From the NCBI GenBank assembly GCA_037318855.1, contig CP134874.1:3968598-4032597 (forward strand): a stretch of DNA of 64,000 bases. Direction: 5' to 3'. Under the pieces are notes generated by a model. The model was not told the DNA's origin, did no database searches, and was given only the letters and a program-made list of their open reading frames with translations. Below, piece by piece: positions 33,901 through 43,123 of this stretch. Position 1 is the first letter of the stretch. Each line of letters begins with the position of its first letter. This DNA is from Candidatus Sedimenticola sp. (ex Thyasira tokunagai) (lineage in GTDB: Bacteria > Pseudomonadota > Gammaproteobacteria > Chromatiales > Chromatiaceae). The translations under genes were made by a program, and so were the position numbers.

Positions 33901-35466
33901 ATGTCTGATCTGATCAGCCGCTGGCTACCCTCCCGCACAGCCATCATCATCGCCCTGCTGCTGGCCTTCTTCTGGCAGATCGGCAGCATGCCGCTCTACG
34001 ACGTCGACGAGGGTGCATTCACAGAAGCGACCCGGGAGATGATGGAGAGCGGTAACTATGTCTCCACCTACCTCGATGGTGTTCCCCGCCACGATAAACC
34101 GATACTGATCTACTGGTTCCAGGCGGCATCGGTAGCCACATTCGGTCTCAATGAGTTTGCCCTGCGCCTCCCCTCAGCTCTCGCCTGCCTGCTATGGGCA
34201 TTGGTACTATTCCGCTTCACCCGGCGCCATACCGATCTGGTGACTGCCCAGACGGCTACCCTGCTGATGGCACTCGCCTTCTATGTCGGCATGGTGGCGA
34301 AGGCGGCCATCGCCGATGGCCTGCTCAACCTCTTTCTAGCCCTGGCACTACTGGATATCTACCAGCACTACAAAAAACCCTCCCGGGTCGGCCTATTGCG
34401 CATCTTTGCCTGGCTTGGCTTGGGCTTCATCACCAAGGGGCCGGTAGCGGTACTTTTTCCGTTCCTTGCCAGTGCCATCTTCTATGGTACCGAGCGACGC
34501 TTGGCTGACTGGGCACGGGCGGTATTCAACCCACTGGGGATCGCCCTCTTTCTCGCCATCGTCGTCCCCTGGCATATCCTTGTCTATCTCGACCAGGGCA
34601 TGGCCTTCTTCGAGGGCTTCTATCTCAAGCACAACCTGTCACGCTACTCCGACGCCATGGAGGGGCACAGCGGCTCGCCCTTCTACTATGCGATCTGGAT
34701 ACCTGTCGCCCTGATGCCCTTTGCCGGTTGGATACTCTCCATCGTCGGAGGCATCAAAAAGAGCTTCAGCGATCCCTTGGAGCGCTTCCTCTGGATCTGG
34801 TTCCTGTCGGTATTCATCTTCTTCTCCTTCTCCAGCACCAAGCTACCCCACTACGCCCTCTACGGCGCCACTCCGCTCTTCTTTCTGATGGCACTGCACC
34901 GTGAAAAACTGACCAGCCGCTGGCTCGCTTTTAGTCCACCGCTGCTCTTTTTTCTGCTGTTGGCGGCCCTCCCCTTTATCTTCGGCTACGCCCACTCACA
35001 GACCGGCAAACTCTATGAGCAGACACTGTTCAGTGCCGGTCAGGCGACCCTCGGTAGTGACTATCTGATATTCACCCTGGTGATGGCCGCACTGCTGCTG
35101 GTTATCGCCATGAGCAAAAAGATAAGCAGCTGGCAGGGGTTGATTCTGGCCGGATTCCTGCAGGTTTTCATCATCTCCGGCTTTATCCTCCCGCGTGTAA
35201 TGGATGTACTGCAGGCACCGGTGAAGAAGGCCGCTGTCATCGCCAAAGAACAAGAAGCCCCGGTGATCTCCTACGGCATCTATATGCCGAGCTTTAGCGT
35301 CTACCGTGATGCGATTACCGAGAAGCGTACGCCCCGACCCGGTGACATGGTGTTTGTACGAATCGACAAACTGGAGCGACTGTTTAAACTGTTTCCCAAA
35401 GAGCAGTGCGAAGTGGTGTTCCGTGAGGGGACTGTGGCACTGGTGAAACTTGCTGCAACGGAGTGA
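33901..35466 (+). CDS. ArnT-like GT39 glycosyltransferase (copy 1)
   Basis: 521 residues with about twelve membrane helices. The N-terminal MPLYDVDEGAFTEATREMME holds the catalytic DE motif in the first periplasmic loop, then PRHDKPILIYWFQ, the PMT_2/ArnT signature. Such enzymes move a sugar from undecaprenyl phosphate to lipid A or protein in the periplasm. ATG 33901 is chosen over an upstream frame that overlaps the GT2 gene. Coupled to the GT2 by position. Confidence 0.88.
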   Translation: MSDLISRWLPSRTAIIIALLLAFFWQIGSMPLYDVDEGAFTEATREMMESGNYVSTYLDGVPRHDKPILIYWFQAASVATFGLNEFALRLPSALACLLWALVLFRFTRRHTDLVTAQTATLLMALAFYVGMVAKAAIADGLLNLFLALALLDIYQHYKKPSRVGLLRIFAWLGLGFITKGPVAVLFPFLASAIFYGTERRLADWARAVFNPLGIALFLAIVVPWHILVYLDQGMAFFEGFYLKHNLSRYSDAMEGHSGSPFYYAIWIPVALMPFAGWILSIVGGIKKSFSDPLERFLWIWFLSVFIFFSFSSTKLPHYALYGATPLFFLMALHREKLTSRWLAFSPPLLFFLLLAALPFIFGYAHSQTGKLYEQTLFSAGQATLGSDYLIFTLVMAALLLVIAMSKKISSWQGLILAGFLQVFIISGFILPRVMDVLQAPVKKAAVIAKEQEAPVISYGIYMPSFSVYRDAITEKRTPRPGDMVFVRIDKLERLFKLFPKEQCEVVFREGTVALVKLAATE

Positions 35467-35528
35467 CACAAAAAGGATGCAGGTATCGCAAAGAAGCTGT
35501 ATTAGATCGTTCCTTCTCCCTACGGAGG

Positions 35529-35665
35529 TTGTCGTAAAAGCACCAGTCCCTTCTCCCTACGAGGGAGAAGGTTAGGATGAGGGTGTATTAAATCAATAAG
35601 TTACCTATTGACCCCCCTCACCCCAACCCTCTCCCCCGGTGGGGAGAGGGGACTTTTGCGACACC
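35529..35665. repeat. Composite inverted repeat between GT39 and PAP2 genes
   Basis: GTCGTAAAAG (35531-35540) faces CTTTTGCGAC (35653-35662), enclosing TCCCTTCTCCC...GGGAGAAGG and its counterpart AACCCTCTCCCCC...GGGGAGAGGGG. The CCTCTCCC/GGGAGAGG core recurs at 41958-41996, so this is a dispersed intergenic repeat. Confidence 0.6.
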
Positions 35666-35749
35666 TTAGATGGGGAGAGGGGGCCAGTGAGCTCCGAAAA
35701 TCGAGTTGTAATATTTATAGACAGAAGAAAACATGAAAAATATCCCGCC

Positions 35750-36616
35750 ATGTCAATAAGAGAGCTCAGCAACCCATTCAAAGCCTATTGGCACGCCCTG
35801 CAACTCACCCTGGAGGAGCGCGGACGCCTCTTTGCATCACCACCACCCCATGGGAACCGATTCTTTGTTATCACTCTGCTGCTGACCTGTATCACAGGTT
35901 CAGCGCTCTATCTGATCGACGGCTACCACACAGGCTTCTTGCCTCTTAATGCTTTTACAGCTCCCTTGCCGGGCACCTTCTGGCAGGGCATTACCATGAT
36001 CGGTGACGAGCGATTTGCCCTTGCCATCGCCCTGCTTTTTGCCCTCCTCTATCCCCGGGTGCTCTTTGCCCTGATGATTGCGGCGGTGATTGGTACCCTC
36101 TACAGCCGGGGGCTGAAGCCGCTATTTGATATGGCCCGCCCACCGGCGGTATTGGAACCGGGCAGTTTTAACCTGCTGATGCCCCCCTACCACTCCAACA
36201 GCTTTCCCTCCGGCCACACCCTGACCGCCTTTCTTCTTCTCGGTGTCTGGGCCTACTACCTGGCGTCCTGGCGCACTCTTCTTATGCTGCTGGCTCTAGT
36301 CGCAGGTATCAGCCGAGTGGCTCTGGGCATTCACTGGCCTGTTGATCTGGCAGCGGGTGCCTTCGGTGGCCTACTGGCGGCTTGGGCGGGGGTTCATCTT
36401 GCCCAACGCTGGCACTGGGGCATGAGACCAATCGGCCACCTGCTGCTGTTGATTCTTCCTCTGATTGCCGCCTACCTATTGATAGTAGACGCCGGGGACT
36501 ATACAAAATCCGCCTGGATGCGCCTGCCGGTGGGCACGGTGGCGCTACTGACCACCCTTATCGGTTACCTGCTGCTGCCCTGGTGGAAAAACAGACGCTC
36601 CGAAGAGGCTGAGTAG
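35750..36616 (+). CDS. PAP2-family membrane phosphatase (copy 1)
   Basis: About 288 residues, six membrane helices, with the PAP2 three-part active site: KPLFDMARPPAV, SFPSGHTLTAFL and SRVALGIHWPVDLAAGA. It would dephosphorylate a lipid phosphate such as undecaprenyl pyrophosphate, lipid A or phosphatidylglycerol phosphate. Start ATG 35750 is preferred; upstream codons come from the repeat. It follows GT39 copy 1 and is mirrored by a second GT39/PAP2 pair. Confidence 0.85.
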   Translation: MSIRELSNPFKAYWHALQLTLEERGRLFASPPPHGNRFFVITLLLTCITGSALYLIDGYHTGFLPLNAFTAPLPGTFWQGITMIGDERFALAIALLFALLYPRVLFALMIAAVIGTLYSRGLKPLFDMARPPAVLEPGSFNLLMPPYHSNSFPSGHTLTAFLLLGVWAYYLASWRTLLMLLALVAGISRVALGIHWPVDLAAGAFGGLLAAWAGVHLAQRWHWGMRPIGHLLLLILPLIAAYLLIVDAGDYTKSAWMRLPVGTVALLTTLIGYLLLPWWKNRRSEEAE

Positions 36617-36677
36617 GAACGAACCTGTTCGCGAAAAACATGCCTCGGAGCCAATCGTGAACAAGTTCACTCCTACA
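36613..36677. repeat. REP element, family GTAGGAG-GAACAAG
   Basis: Imperfect palindrome GTAGGAACGAACCTGTTCGC...GAACAAGTTCACTCCTAC with loop CCTCGGAGCC. It overlaps the stop codon of the PAP2 gene. Related copies at 44906-44971 and 62408-62472 share the loop (CCGAG) and arms. Confidence 0.75.
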
Positions 36678-36893
36678 GATGTGACTTTTTACATCAATGT
36701 GATTTGCAGCATTATTGTGCATAGCCAAGCCGGCCTTGGCTATGACCATGAAACTTGCCGTCTGGTATGTTAGTTTGTGGCCTTTAAGAACCGACCAGAA
36801 TAGTAGATTGATGCAGCAACCGACAGGCTTACAGCAGGCATTTATCACGGGCCTTCTCCTTACCCACCTTCAAACCAGCTCCCGGTATCAATA

Positions 36894-38348
36894 ATGGTCG
36901 AACGCATCAATCCAAGGCTCGCCTTTATCCTGACGTTGGTATTTATCACCCTCTATAGGATTCTGGTGATTGAGGGCATCGACCTCCAGCTCTTCTATGA
37001 CGAAGCCTACTACTTCTGGTGGTCTCTTAAGCCCGACCTCGGCTACTACTCCAAGCCGCCCATGGTGGCCTGGGTAATCCACTTCACCACCAGTCTCTGG
37101 GGCTATTCCGAACTGGCGATCAAGGCCGGAGGGCTGATCCTCTACGCTGCGGCCGCGACGGTGGTCTACGCCATAGGTAAGACGCTCTATGACGAGAAAG
37201 TGGGGGCACTCTCCGGAATCACCTTCATCTGTCTGCCGGTGGTGGGGCTGGAGACGATGTTCATGTCTACCGACGCCCCCCTGTTCTTCTTCTGGGGGTT
37301 GACCGTCTGGCTCTTTATCAAGGCACGTGACGATAGCGGCTGGGGATGGTGGCTTGCCACCGGTGGCGCGGCCGGACTTGGACTGCTGAGCAAATACTCC
37401 ATGGGGGTACTGGCCGTCGGCCTGCTGGTCTACCTGCTTACCTCACCCAACTACCGAAGGCTCCTGGCTGACCGACGCTTGTGGGTAGCGGTGCTGCTGG
37501 CAGCGCTGATCCTTTCACCCAACCTCTACTGGAACTACCTCAACGACTTCATCAGTTTCCGCCACACTGCCGAGATATCCCAGCTCGACCGTGAGCTGTT
37601 TCACCCGGTTCAACTGGTAGAGTTTCTCGCCGGTCAGTTTGTCGTCTTCGGCCCGCTGATGATGTTCTTCTTCTTTCGCCACGGTCTGGCACCTTCAGCC
37701 TTCTCCGATGACCGGCAGCAACTGCTGCTGTGGCCGGCACTGGCAATGCTTGGGGTGATCTCACTGCAGGCACTGATGAGCCGCGCCTATCCCAACTGGG
37801 CAGCCCCGGCGTTTGTCACCGCCACCCCGTTCGTCGTTGCCATGCTGGTAAGGCGCGGTGCCTACCGTTGGCTTGGGGCCGCCATCGTCATCAATCTGCT
37901 GATATTGAGCACCATCTACCACTACCACTTTATCGCCCGGACTCTCGATATCGAACTAAAGCGCGGTAAGGACCCCTACTCAAGAATGCTAGGCTGGAGA
38001 GAACTGAGCGACAAAGTCTCAGCGGTTGCCGAAAACTACCCCAAGGCGAGGCTGACCGGGCGCTCACGCAAACTGCTTGCTAACCTCGGCTACTATATGG
38101 AGCCACAGCAGCTTGACCCAATCGCCTGGAATCCCGGTGGCCGAATTGGGGATCAGTATCAGTTGGCCTCCGACATTACCCGCTTTGAAGATGGGGAGTA
38201 CCTGCTTGTCACCATGCGACCGTTCTCCGAAGGGCACCGCTTCCGTCAGGCGGCCTTCCTAGGTGAGCAGCAGGTCAAGGTCTACTCCAACCTTGAACTC
38301 CGGGTCTATATCTATCACCTCAGCGGATTCCGCGGTTACCATGACTGA
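36894..38348 (+). CDS. ArnT-like GT39 glycosyltransferase (copy 2)
   Basis: 484 residues, about twelve helices. DLQLFYDEAYYFWWSLKPD carries the DEAY active-site motif and GYYSKPPMVAWVIHF the second signature; MFMSTDAPLFFFW follows. It is shorter than and clearly different from the first GT39, so the two probably use different sugars or acceptors. ATG 36894. The stop overlaps the second PAP2 gene by eight bases. Confidence 0.87.
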   Translation: MVERINPRLAFILTLVFITLYRILVIEGIDLQLFYDEAYYFWWSLKPDLGYYSKPPMVAWVIHFTTSLWGYSELAIKAGGLILYAAAATVVYAIGKTLYDEKVGALSGITFICLPVVGLETMFMSTDAPLFFFWGLTVWLFIKARDDSGWGWWLATGGAAGLGLLSKYSMGVLAVGLLVYLLTSPNYRRLLADRRLWVAVLLAALILSPNLYWNYLNDFISFRHTAEISQLDRELFHPVQLVEFLAGQFVVFGPLMMFFFFRHGLAPSAFSDDRQQLLLWPALAMLGVISLQALMSRAYPNWAAPAFVTATPFVVAMLVRRGAYRWLGAAIVINLLILSTIYHYHFIARTLDIELKRGKDPYSRMLGWRELSDKVSAVAENYPKARLTGRSRKLLANLGYYMEPQQLDPIAWNPGGRIGDQYQLASDITRFEDGEYLLVTMRPFSEGHRFRQAAFLGEQQVKVYSNLELRVYIYHLSGFRGYHD

Positions 38349-39048
38349 GCTCATCAATAAACTGCGTCTCGATCTGCTGATCTGCATCGCTCTACTGCTG
38401 CTGTTTCTGCTATTTCCCCAGATCGACCTGTGGGTATCCAATCTCTTCTACCTGCCGGAGAGCGGTTTTCACCTGGACAAACAGCCACTGATCTACGGCA
38501 TCTATAAAGTGTTTGCCGATATTCACTTCTTTGTCTTCTTTGGCCTGTTGATCTTCTGGCTGGTAAAACGACTCAAGGGAAAGGAGTATCAGCTCTCCCA
38601 GCGGCGCAAAGCGCTGTTTCTGCTGATGGTGTTGGCCATCGGCCCTGGGTTGATCGTCAACGAGGTATTCAAGGCCCACTCAGAGCGGGCACGTCCCAGG
38701 GATGTAGTGGAGTTTGGTGGCGACAAGATGTTCACACCGCTGCTGGAGTTCAAGGATCAGTGCAGCAGAAACTGCTCTTTCGTCAGCGGCCATGCCGGTA
38801 TGGGCTTCTTCTTTATCAGCCTTGCATGGGTTTTTCGCCAACGGCGCTGGCTGGTACTGGGTATCGTCATTGGTGCAGTCGTCGGTGGTGGACGAATTAT
38901 GCAGGGGGCGCATTTTTTCAGTGATGTGATCTTCGCCTTCTGGGTGGTCTACTGGACTTCGCTGTTGATTGCACGCTGGTATCTGGGCATCCGGGAGATA
39001 GTCCCACAAAGAGATAGCCAACTGGTCACTACTCGCCCGAAAAACTAA
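38341..39048 (+). CDS. PAP2-family membrane phosphatase (copy 2)
   Basis: 235 residues with six hydrophobic helices and PAP2 motifs KAHSERARPRDV, CSFVSGHAGMGFFF and GGRIMQGAHFFSDVIFAF. ATG 38341 lies inside the end of the GT39 gene, giving translational coupling; an upstream open frame of 26 codons is a shadow of GT39. The long loop with CSRNCSFVSGH carries two Cys and resembles lipid A 1- or 4'-phosphatases of the LpxE/LpxF type, but the exact substrate cannot be told. Confidence 0.87.
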   Translation: MTELINKLRLDLLICIALLLLFLLFPQIDLWVSNLFYLPESGFHLDKQPLIYGIYKVFADIHFFVFFGLLIFWLVKRLKGKEYQLSQRRKALFLLMVLAIGPGLIVNEVFKAHSERARPRDVVEFGGDKMFTPLLEFKDQCSRNCSFVSGHAGMGFFFISLAWVFRQRRWLVLGIVIGAVVGGGRIMQGAHFFSDVIFAFWVVYWTSLLIARWYLGIREIVPQRDSQLVTTRPKN

Positions 39049-39128
39049 TAAACGCGATACGCAGAGAGCATAGAGAAATATCTCTATGCCCTGATGTTTG
39101 CGCAGCTCCCTAAAGAGGAAAATAGACA

Positions 39129-39950
39129 ATGTCGCATAAAGTTGATCAAAACGCATTTTATCTTCTTTCGGATGCTACTGGTGAAACAGCTGAAGCGATC
39201 ATAGCCGCCGCGCTCATGCAGTTTCGTAAAGACCACAGCCAAGTAAAATTTCAGCGCATTGGGCATGTGCTTACCAAGAGTCAGGTGTGTACACAGTTAG
39301 ACGGTGCGGAAAAGGAAGATGCACTGGTTTTTTTTACCTTTGTAGATCGGGACTTGGCTACATTTACTGATGAAGAGTGCAGGAAGCGAGGCATTGATTC
39401 CCTTGATCTCATCAGCCCTGTACTTCATAAAATGGCGATTCATTTTGGCCACTCCCCTCAGGGAACGCCAGGACTGCTACATGAAGTGGGGGAGGAGTAT
39501 TTTCAACGTGTCGAGGCGATGGAGTTCGCCCTAAAGAACGATGACGGCCAAACAGTAAGGCACCTCAACGAGGCGGACATCATTTTAGTCGGCGTATCCC
39601 GCACGAGTAAAACGCCACTTTCGATCTACCTCTCTTGCAGGGGATGGAAAGTGGCAAATGTACCTTTGGTTAAGGGTATCCCTATACCCCCTGCACTGCT
39701 TCAAGCCGACTCCAAATCAGTAGTCGGCCTGTTTCTGGAGGTGGACCAGCTTGTAGAGCGCAGAGAAGCCAGGGTGAAAAGCATGGGGGCGGGAGCATTA
39801 ACCGATTACATCGATTACGATGAGGTAAAACAGGAGCTTCGCTGGGCAAGATCAATATGTCGTGATCAGGGTTGGGCGGTGCTTCATGTCTCTGGAAAAT
39901 CCGTAGAGGAATCTGCACACGAGGTTATGGTAAAACTGCACAAGAAATAG
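39129..39950 (+). CDS. ppsR: Phosphoenolpyruvate synthase regulatory protein (PpsR/DUF299)
   Basis: 273 residues matching the family length. ADP-dependent kinase and Pi-dependent pyrophosphorylase that switches PEP synthase (or PPDK) off and on. Seen: YLLSDATGETAEAII at the N-terminus, GHSPQGTPG in the middle and the P-loop-like GVSRTSKTPLSIYLS near residue 155, then GIPIPPALL. A ribosome site AAAGAGGAA precedes ATG 39129. PEP synthase itself is not in the window. Confidence 0.93.
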   Translation: MSHKVDQNAFYLLSDATGETAEAIIAAALMQFRKDHSQVKFQRIGHVLTKSQVCTQLDGAEKEDALVFFTFVDRDLATFTDEECRKRGIDSLDLISPVLHKMAIHFGHSPQGTPGLLHEVGEEYFQRVEAMEFALKNDDGQTVRHLNEADIILVGVSRTSKTPLSIYLSCRGWKVANVPLVKGIPIPPALLQADSKSVVGLFLEVDQLVERREARVKSMGAGALTDYIDYDEVKQELRWARSICRDQGWAVLHVSGKSVEESAHEVMVKLHKK

Positions 39951-40063
39951 GATTTCAGTTGGTGGCTGCAGTGTTTATGCAAAGCACCACGATGGAAATA
40001 AAGCGGCACTTACACAAGCAAACGGCTTTGGGATTACAGTAATAGTGCCGTTTCTCAATATAT

Positions 40064-41779
40064 TCACTTCACTGTCAGTGGGATTACCGGTACCCAAAAA
40101 ACGGATTCCCCTTCTCCTCTGGGATCGCTTGCGGCTTTCACCTCATTCGACTCTCTGTCCCACAGCACAGCCTGCATATTTCCCCAGGTTCGTTTGGAAT
40201 GCTCCAGCGTGTGACCCAACGTAGTGAGCTCTCTCTCCGTTGCTTCTGAAAGTACATCGGGTTCAACAAACACCTTAGGCGGGAGGTACTGGTGGTGTAT
40301 ACGCGGCCGGCTTACCCAGGCATCAGGATCTTTTCCTTCAATAAACTCAAGTACTCCCAGCAAGACCATAGTGATAATGCGACTGCCACCAGGCGTGCCG
40401 ATAATAGCAATACGGTCATCACTGCGGACAAAGGTGGGAGACATGCTTGAGAGCATCCGTTTACCCGGCGCGATGGCATTGGCCTCAGCGCCGACCAAGC
40501 CATAGGCGTTGGGAAGACCTGGTTTTGATGAGAAATCATCCATCTCATCATTCAGCAGCACGCCACTTCCTTCCGGGGTAAAGCCTGAGCCAAAGGGATA
40601 GTTGATGCTCAGGGTAGCAGAGACGTAGTTGCCCTCACTGTCGATAATGGATAGGTGAGTGGTGTCGCTGCCTCCATCATTCACTGCAAAGCCTGGAAGC
40701 TCGCTACTTTTTGTTGCACGGTCAAGACGGATAGATTGAGTCAGCCCCTCTGCATAGTAAGGGTGAATCAGGCGATCCACCGGCACTTCAACAAAATCGC
40801 TATCTCCCAGGTATTCGGCTCGATCCCTGTAGGCCCGCCGCATCACCTCAATCAGCAGGTGGTTCCGAGTGGCCTCATCCAGAGAGTCCAGGTTGTAGTG
40901 CTCCAACATATTGAGCATGGTTACAAGGGCGATACCACCTGATGAAGGCGGTGCTGCAGAGATCACTTCGTATCCCAGATAACTCCCCCTTATTGGCTCG
41001 CGCTCGACAATCCGGTACTCATCAAAATCTTTCTGGCTCCAGATCCCCCCCGCCTCGGTTACACCACGAATAAGCTTGGCCGCCACCTCCCCTTTATAGA
41101 AACCATCATGGCCATGGATGGCCATCGCCTCCAGTGTTGCAGCCAAATCAGGCTGATCAATCAGGTAGCCAATCTCAGGGATCTCTCCCTGGTCGAGAAA
41201 TATGGTGTTAGAACTCTTTGAGGCTTTCAGCGCCTTGAGACGAAATCCCGCCATGCGTTGGTAATGGGCAGTAACAGGAAAGCCTTCACGGGCAAGTTTG
41301 ATCGCAGGCGCCAACAGTGTAGCCAGGGGCAACTTGCCATATTTATTCGCAATATGAACCAGTGCGGCAGGCTCACCCGGAATACCCGCTGCCAGCGCTC
41401 CATCCATCGAAAGACGGGGAACAATCGCCTCCTCACTATCCAGGTACATATCACGGTGGGCTGTAAGCGGTGCACGCTCACGCCCATCGACCATGATATC
41501 GTTATTACCATGAGCAAGGTGCAGCAGCCAGAAGCCACCGCCGCCAATACCTGAACTATAGGGCTCAACCACCGCCAGCGCGGCAGACACCGCAACGGCG
41601 GCATCAAAGGCATTCCCCCCCTGCTGAAGCACCTGCAAGCCTGCTCTGGTAGCCAGCGGGTGGGCGCTGGCAACCGCAGTCGAATTGGGTGTAGCGAGGA
41701 GATTGCCTGATAGTGTCAGCAGCAGTAGTGCAACAAGAAGATATCTTGGCATGGTTATCGGTGCCCTGTTTTTTTCCAT
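40064..41779 (-). CDS. ggt: Gamma-glutamyltransferase
   Basis: 571 residues, normal for Ggt. A signal peptide (residues ~10-30, RYLLVALLLLTLSGNLLA) sends it to the periplasm, where the proenzyme cleaves itself before the Thr of DTTHLSIIDSEGN to form two subunits. Other family marks are GLQVLQQGGNAFDAAVAV, GIGGGGFWLLH, AAPPSSGGIALVTMLNMLE and GSRIITMVL. It degrades glutathione and transfers glutamyl groups. Start may be Met1 or Met10 (MPRYLL). Confidence 0.93.
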   Translation of the reverse strand: MEKNRAPITMPRYLLVALLLLTLSGNLLATPNSTAVASAHPLATRAGLQVLQQGGNAFDAAVAVSAALAVVEPYSSGIGGGGFWLLHLAHGNNDIMVDGRERAPLTAHRDMYLDSEEAIVPRLSMDGALAAGIPGEPAALVHIANKYGKLPLATLLAPAIKLAREGFPVTAHYQRMAGFRLKALKASKSSNTIFLDQGEIPEIGYLIDQPDLAATLEAMAIHGHDGFYKGEVAAKLIRGVTEAGGIWSQKDFDEYRIVEREPIRGSYLGYEVISAAPPSSGGIALVTMLNMLEHYNLDSLDEATRNHLLIEVMRRAYRDRAEYLGDSDFVEVPVDRLIHPYYAEGLTQSIRLDRATKSSELPGFAVNDGGSDTTHLSIIDSEGNYVSATLSINYPFGSGFTPEGSGVLLNDEMDDFSSKPGLPNAYGLVGAEANAIAPGKRMLSSMSPTFVRSDDRIAIIGTPGGSRIITMVLLGVLEFIEGKDPDAWVSRPRIHHQYLPPKVFVEPDVLSEATERELTTLGHTLEHSKRTWGNMQAVLWDRESNEVKAASDPRGEGESVFWVPVIPLTVK

Positions 41780-41957
41780 GAGTAGCTAAAGAGTAGTAGC
41801 CGTGATATTTATCGCAATAGGAAATTAGCGGACAAGGAAAAATACACCGCTCTACCTGGTTGGATGTCACTGGCATTATTAAATAGTATTAATATCACAG
41901 CCGCCCCATTAACTAGGCAACATATTCAAGCAACGCATGACAAGTTCAAATAGTGCA

Positions 41958-41996
41958 TCCCCTCTCCCTGCGAGGGAGAGGGCCAGGGTGAGGGTG
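41958..41996. repeat. CCCCTCTCCC/GGGAGAGGG dispersed repeat
   Basis: CCCCTCTCCCTGCGAGGGAG followed by AGGGCCAGGGTGAGGGTG; same core as at 35547-35652. It lies in the 275 bp gap between ggt and a small membrane-protein gene, which otherwise shows no gene. Confidence 0.55.
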
Positions 41997-42054
41997 AATA
42001 GCACAGCTGTGTATTAACGTATATTGTGTAACAACCAAGCTAAAGGAGCTAAAA

Positions 42055-42360
42055 CTGATTAATCTCAGATCTATCGCCATAGTCACTACCCAACTGCCGA
42101 TTATCTATTTCATCGCAGGGGCCAACGACCTTCTGTTTGGATTCAACCAGACAGATGCCGGCTTCAGCCTGATGATATTTTTATTTATTCTTGTTCCCAT
42201 CATGAATCTGACCTGGATCATTGTAGAGGTTAGGCTGCTAATAATAAAAACCAAGAAACAAGGACAGCTGACTTCCATGCAAATGACAGGCATCGCCTTC
42301 TTTTTTTTCGTGGAGTCTATTGCGATAGACCTCTACTTGCTATCGCAGGTTAGGATGTAG
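42055..42360 (+). CDS. Small membrane protein with probable CTG start
   Basis: Three hydrophobic segments (residues ~7-27, 40-62, 78-97) in about 101 residues. The frame extends upstream of the first ATG (42172), which would cut through helix 2, to CTG 42055 preceded by TAAAGGAGCTAAAA, a near-perfect ribosome site eight bases before. No ATG, GTG or TTG occurs at that position. Function unknown; I do not recognise the family. Confidence 0.5.
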   Translation: MINLRSIAIVTTQLPIIYFIAGANDLLFGFNQTDAGFSLMIFLFILVPIMNLTWIIVEVRLLIIKTKKQGQLTSMQMTGIAFFFFVESIAIDLYLLSQVRM

Positions 42361-42495
42361 CTTATTGTTATCTGCAGACTGTAAAACACTGGGGTAGAAA
42401 GAGTAGATAAGGATGAAATCATTTACTTTCTTGGGTATTAGTATTTTAGGGTAAATTGCTATCCGCCCCGTTTTTTTGCACCTATTCTTGTTATG

Positions 42496-42888
42496 TCATA
42501 GCCGGTTTAGAATCCAAATTAATACCACTATACCTAGCAGAATTGCACCGATATAAAGCAGAAGATGGATTAGTGCAGCATTCAGCTCATTGCGCTTTTG
42601 ATGGCCACGAGGCTGCATTTTCTTGAACTCATCCATATCTATTGGTGCTTTTACTATGTACTCAGGATTTTCGATGAGTTGCACTGCCTCGTGATACTGC
42701 TCATCAAAATACACCCAGAGAGTAGGTTGGAATCCAAAGCGCGGAATTATCATTCTTGCCGTATCTTCTCCCTGGACAACCGCAGGTATTCCATTTCTTT
42801 CCAAACGCCATCTAAGATCGTTTAGATAGTGTGTATCGCTATCCCTAGTTAACATCTTCATATCAACGTTTAACCTAAAGCGGTCCAT
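42496..42888 (-). CDS. DUF2007-like protein with C-terminal membrane helix
   Basis: About 130 residues. The core RDSDTHYLNDLRWRLERNGI and FGFQPTLWVYFDEQYHEAVQL fits the DUF2007 signal-transducing fold, in which a small alpha/beta domain precedes a membrane anchor; here the C-terminus LLLYIGAILLGIVVLIWILN is that anchor. Start could be ATG 42886-42888 or a Met a few codons on; a longer frame to 42954 adds an unlikely basic stretch. Function unknown. Confidence 0.6.
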   Translation of the reverse strand: MDRFRLNVDMKMLTRDSDTHYLNDLRWRLERNGIPAVVQGEDTARMIIPRFGFQPTLWVYFDEQYHEAVQLIENPEYIVKAPIDMDEFKKMQPRGHQKRNELNAALIHLLLYIGAILLGIVVLIWILNRL

Positions 42889-42967
42889 TTTGTAGTGACG
42901 AAGGAACGAAAAAATGGGTCGCTTTGAGGTGCTTGTATGGTCAAATCCCCTCATTAATCTGATTAAA

Positions 42968-43095
42968 TGGAGCCCGTAACTTGGGCAAACAAGTTACCGA
43001 TTCAGTAGCCCGATGATGCCATGGTCTCACAGACCGTTAACAAGCGGGGGCACTGAATCGATCCGATTTTATCTCGAACAGTCGAATGGGCTCCA
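42968..43095 (+). ncRNA. Candidate IS110 bridge RNA
   Basis: A nested set of perfect stems: outer TGGAGCCC (42968-42975) with GGGCTCCA (43088-43095); hairpin GTAACTTG/CAAGTTAC (42976-42997); stem GATTCAGT (42999-43006) with ACTGAATC (43052-43059); and inner hairpin GGTCT/AGACC (43023-43035). Between the last two is a symmetrical internal loop of 16 nt on each side (43007-43022 and 43036-43051), the shape of a target-binding loop. This matches the described layout of bridge RNAs: 5' stem-loop, then loop for target, then loop for donor. Confidence 0.7.
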
Positions 43096-43123
43096 AGCCC
43101 GAATTTAGCAAGGTAGAGTTATA

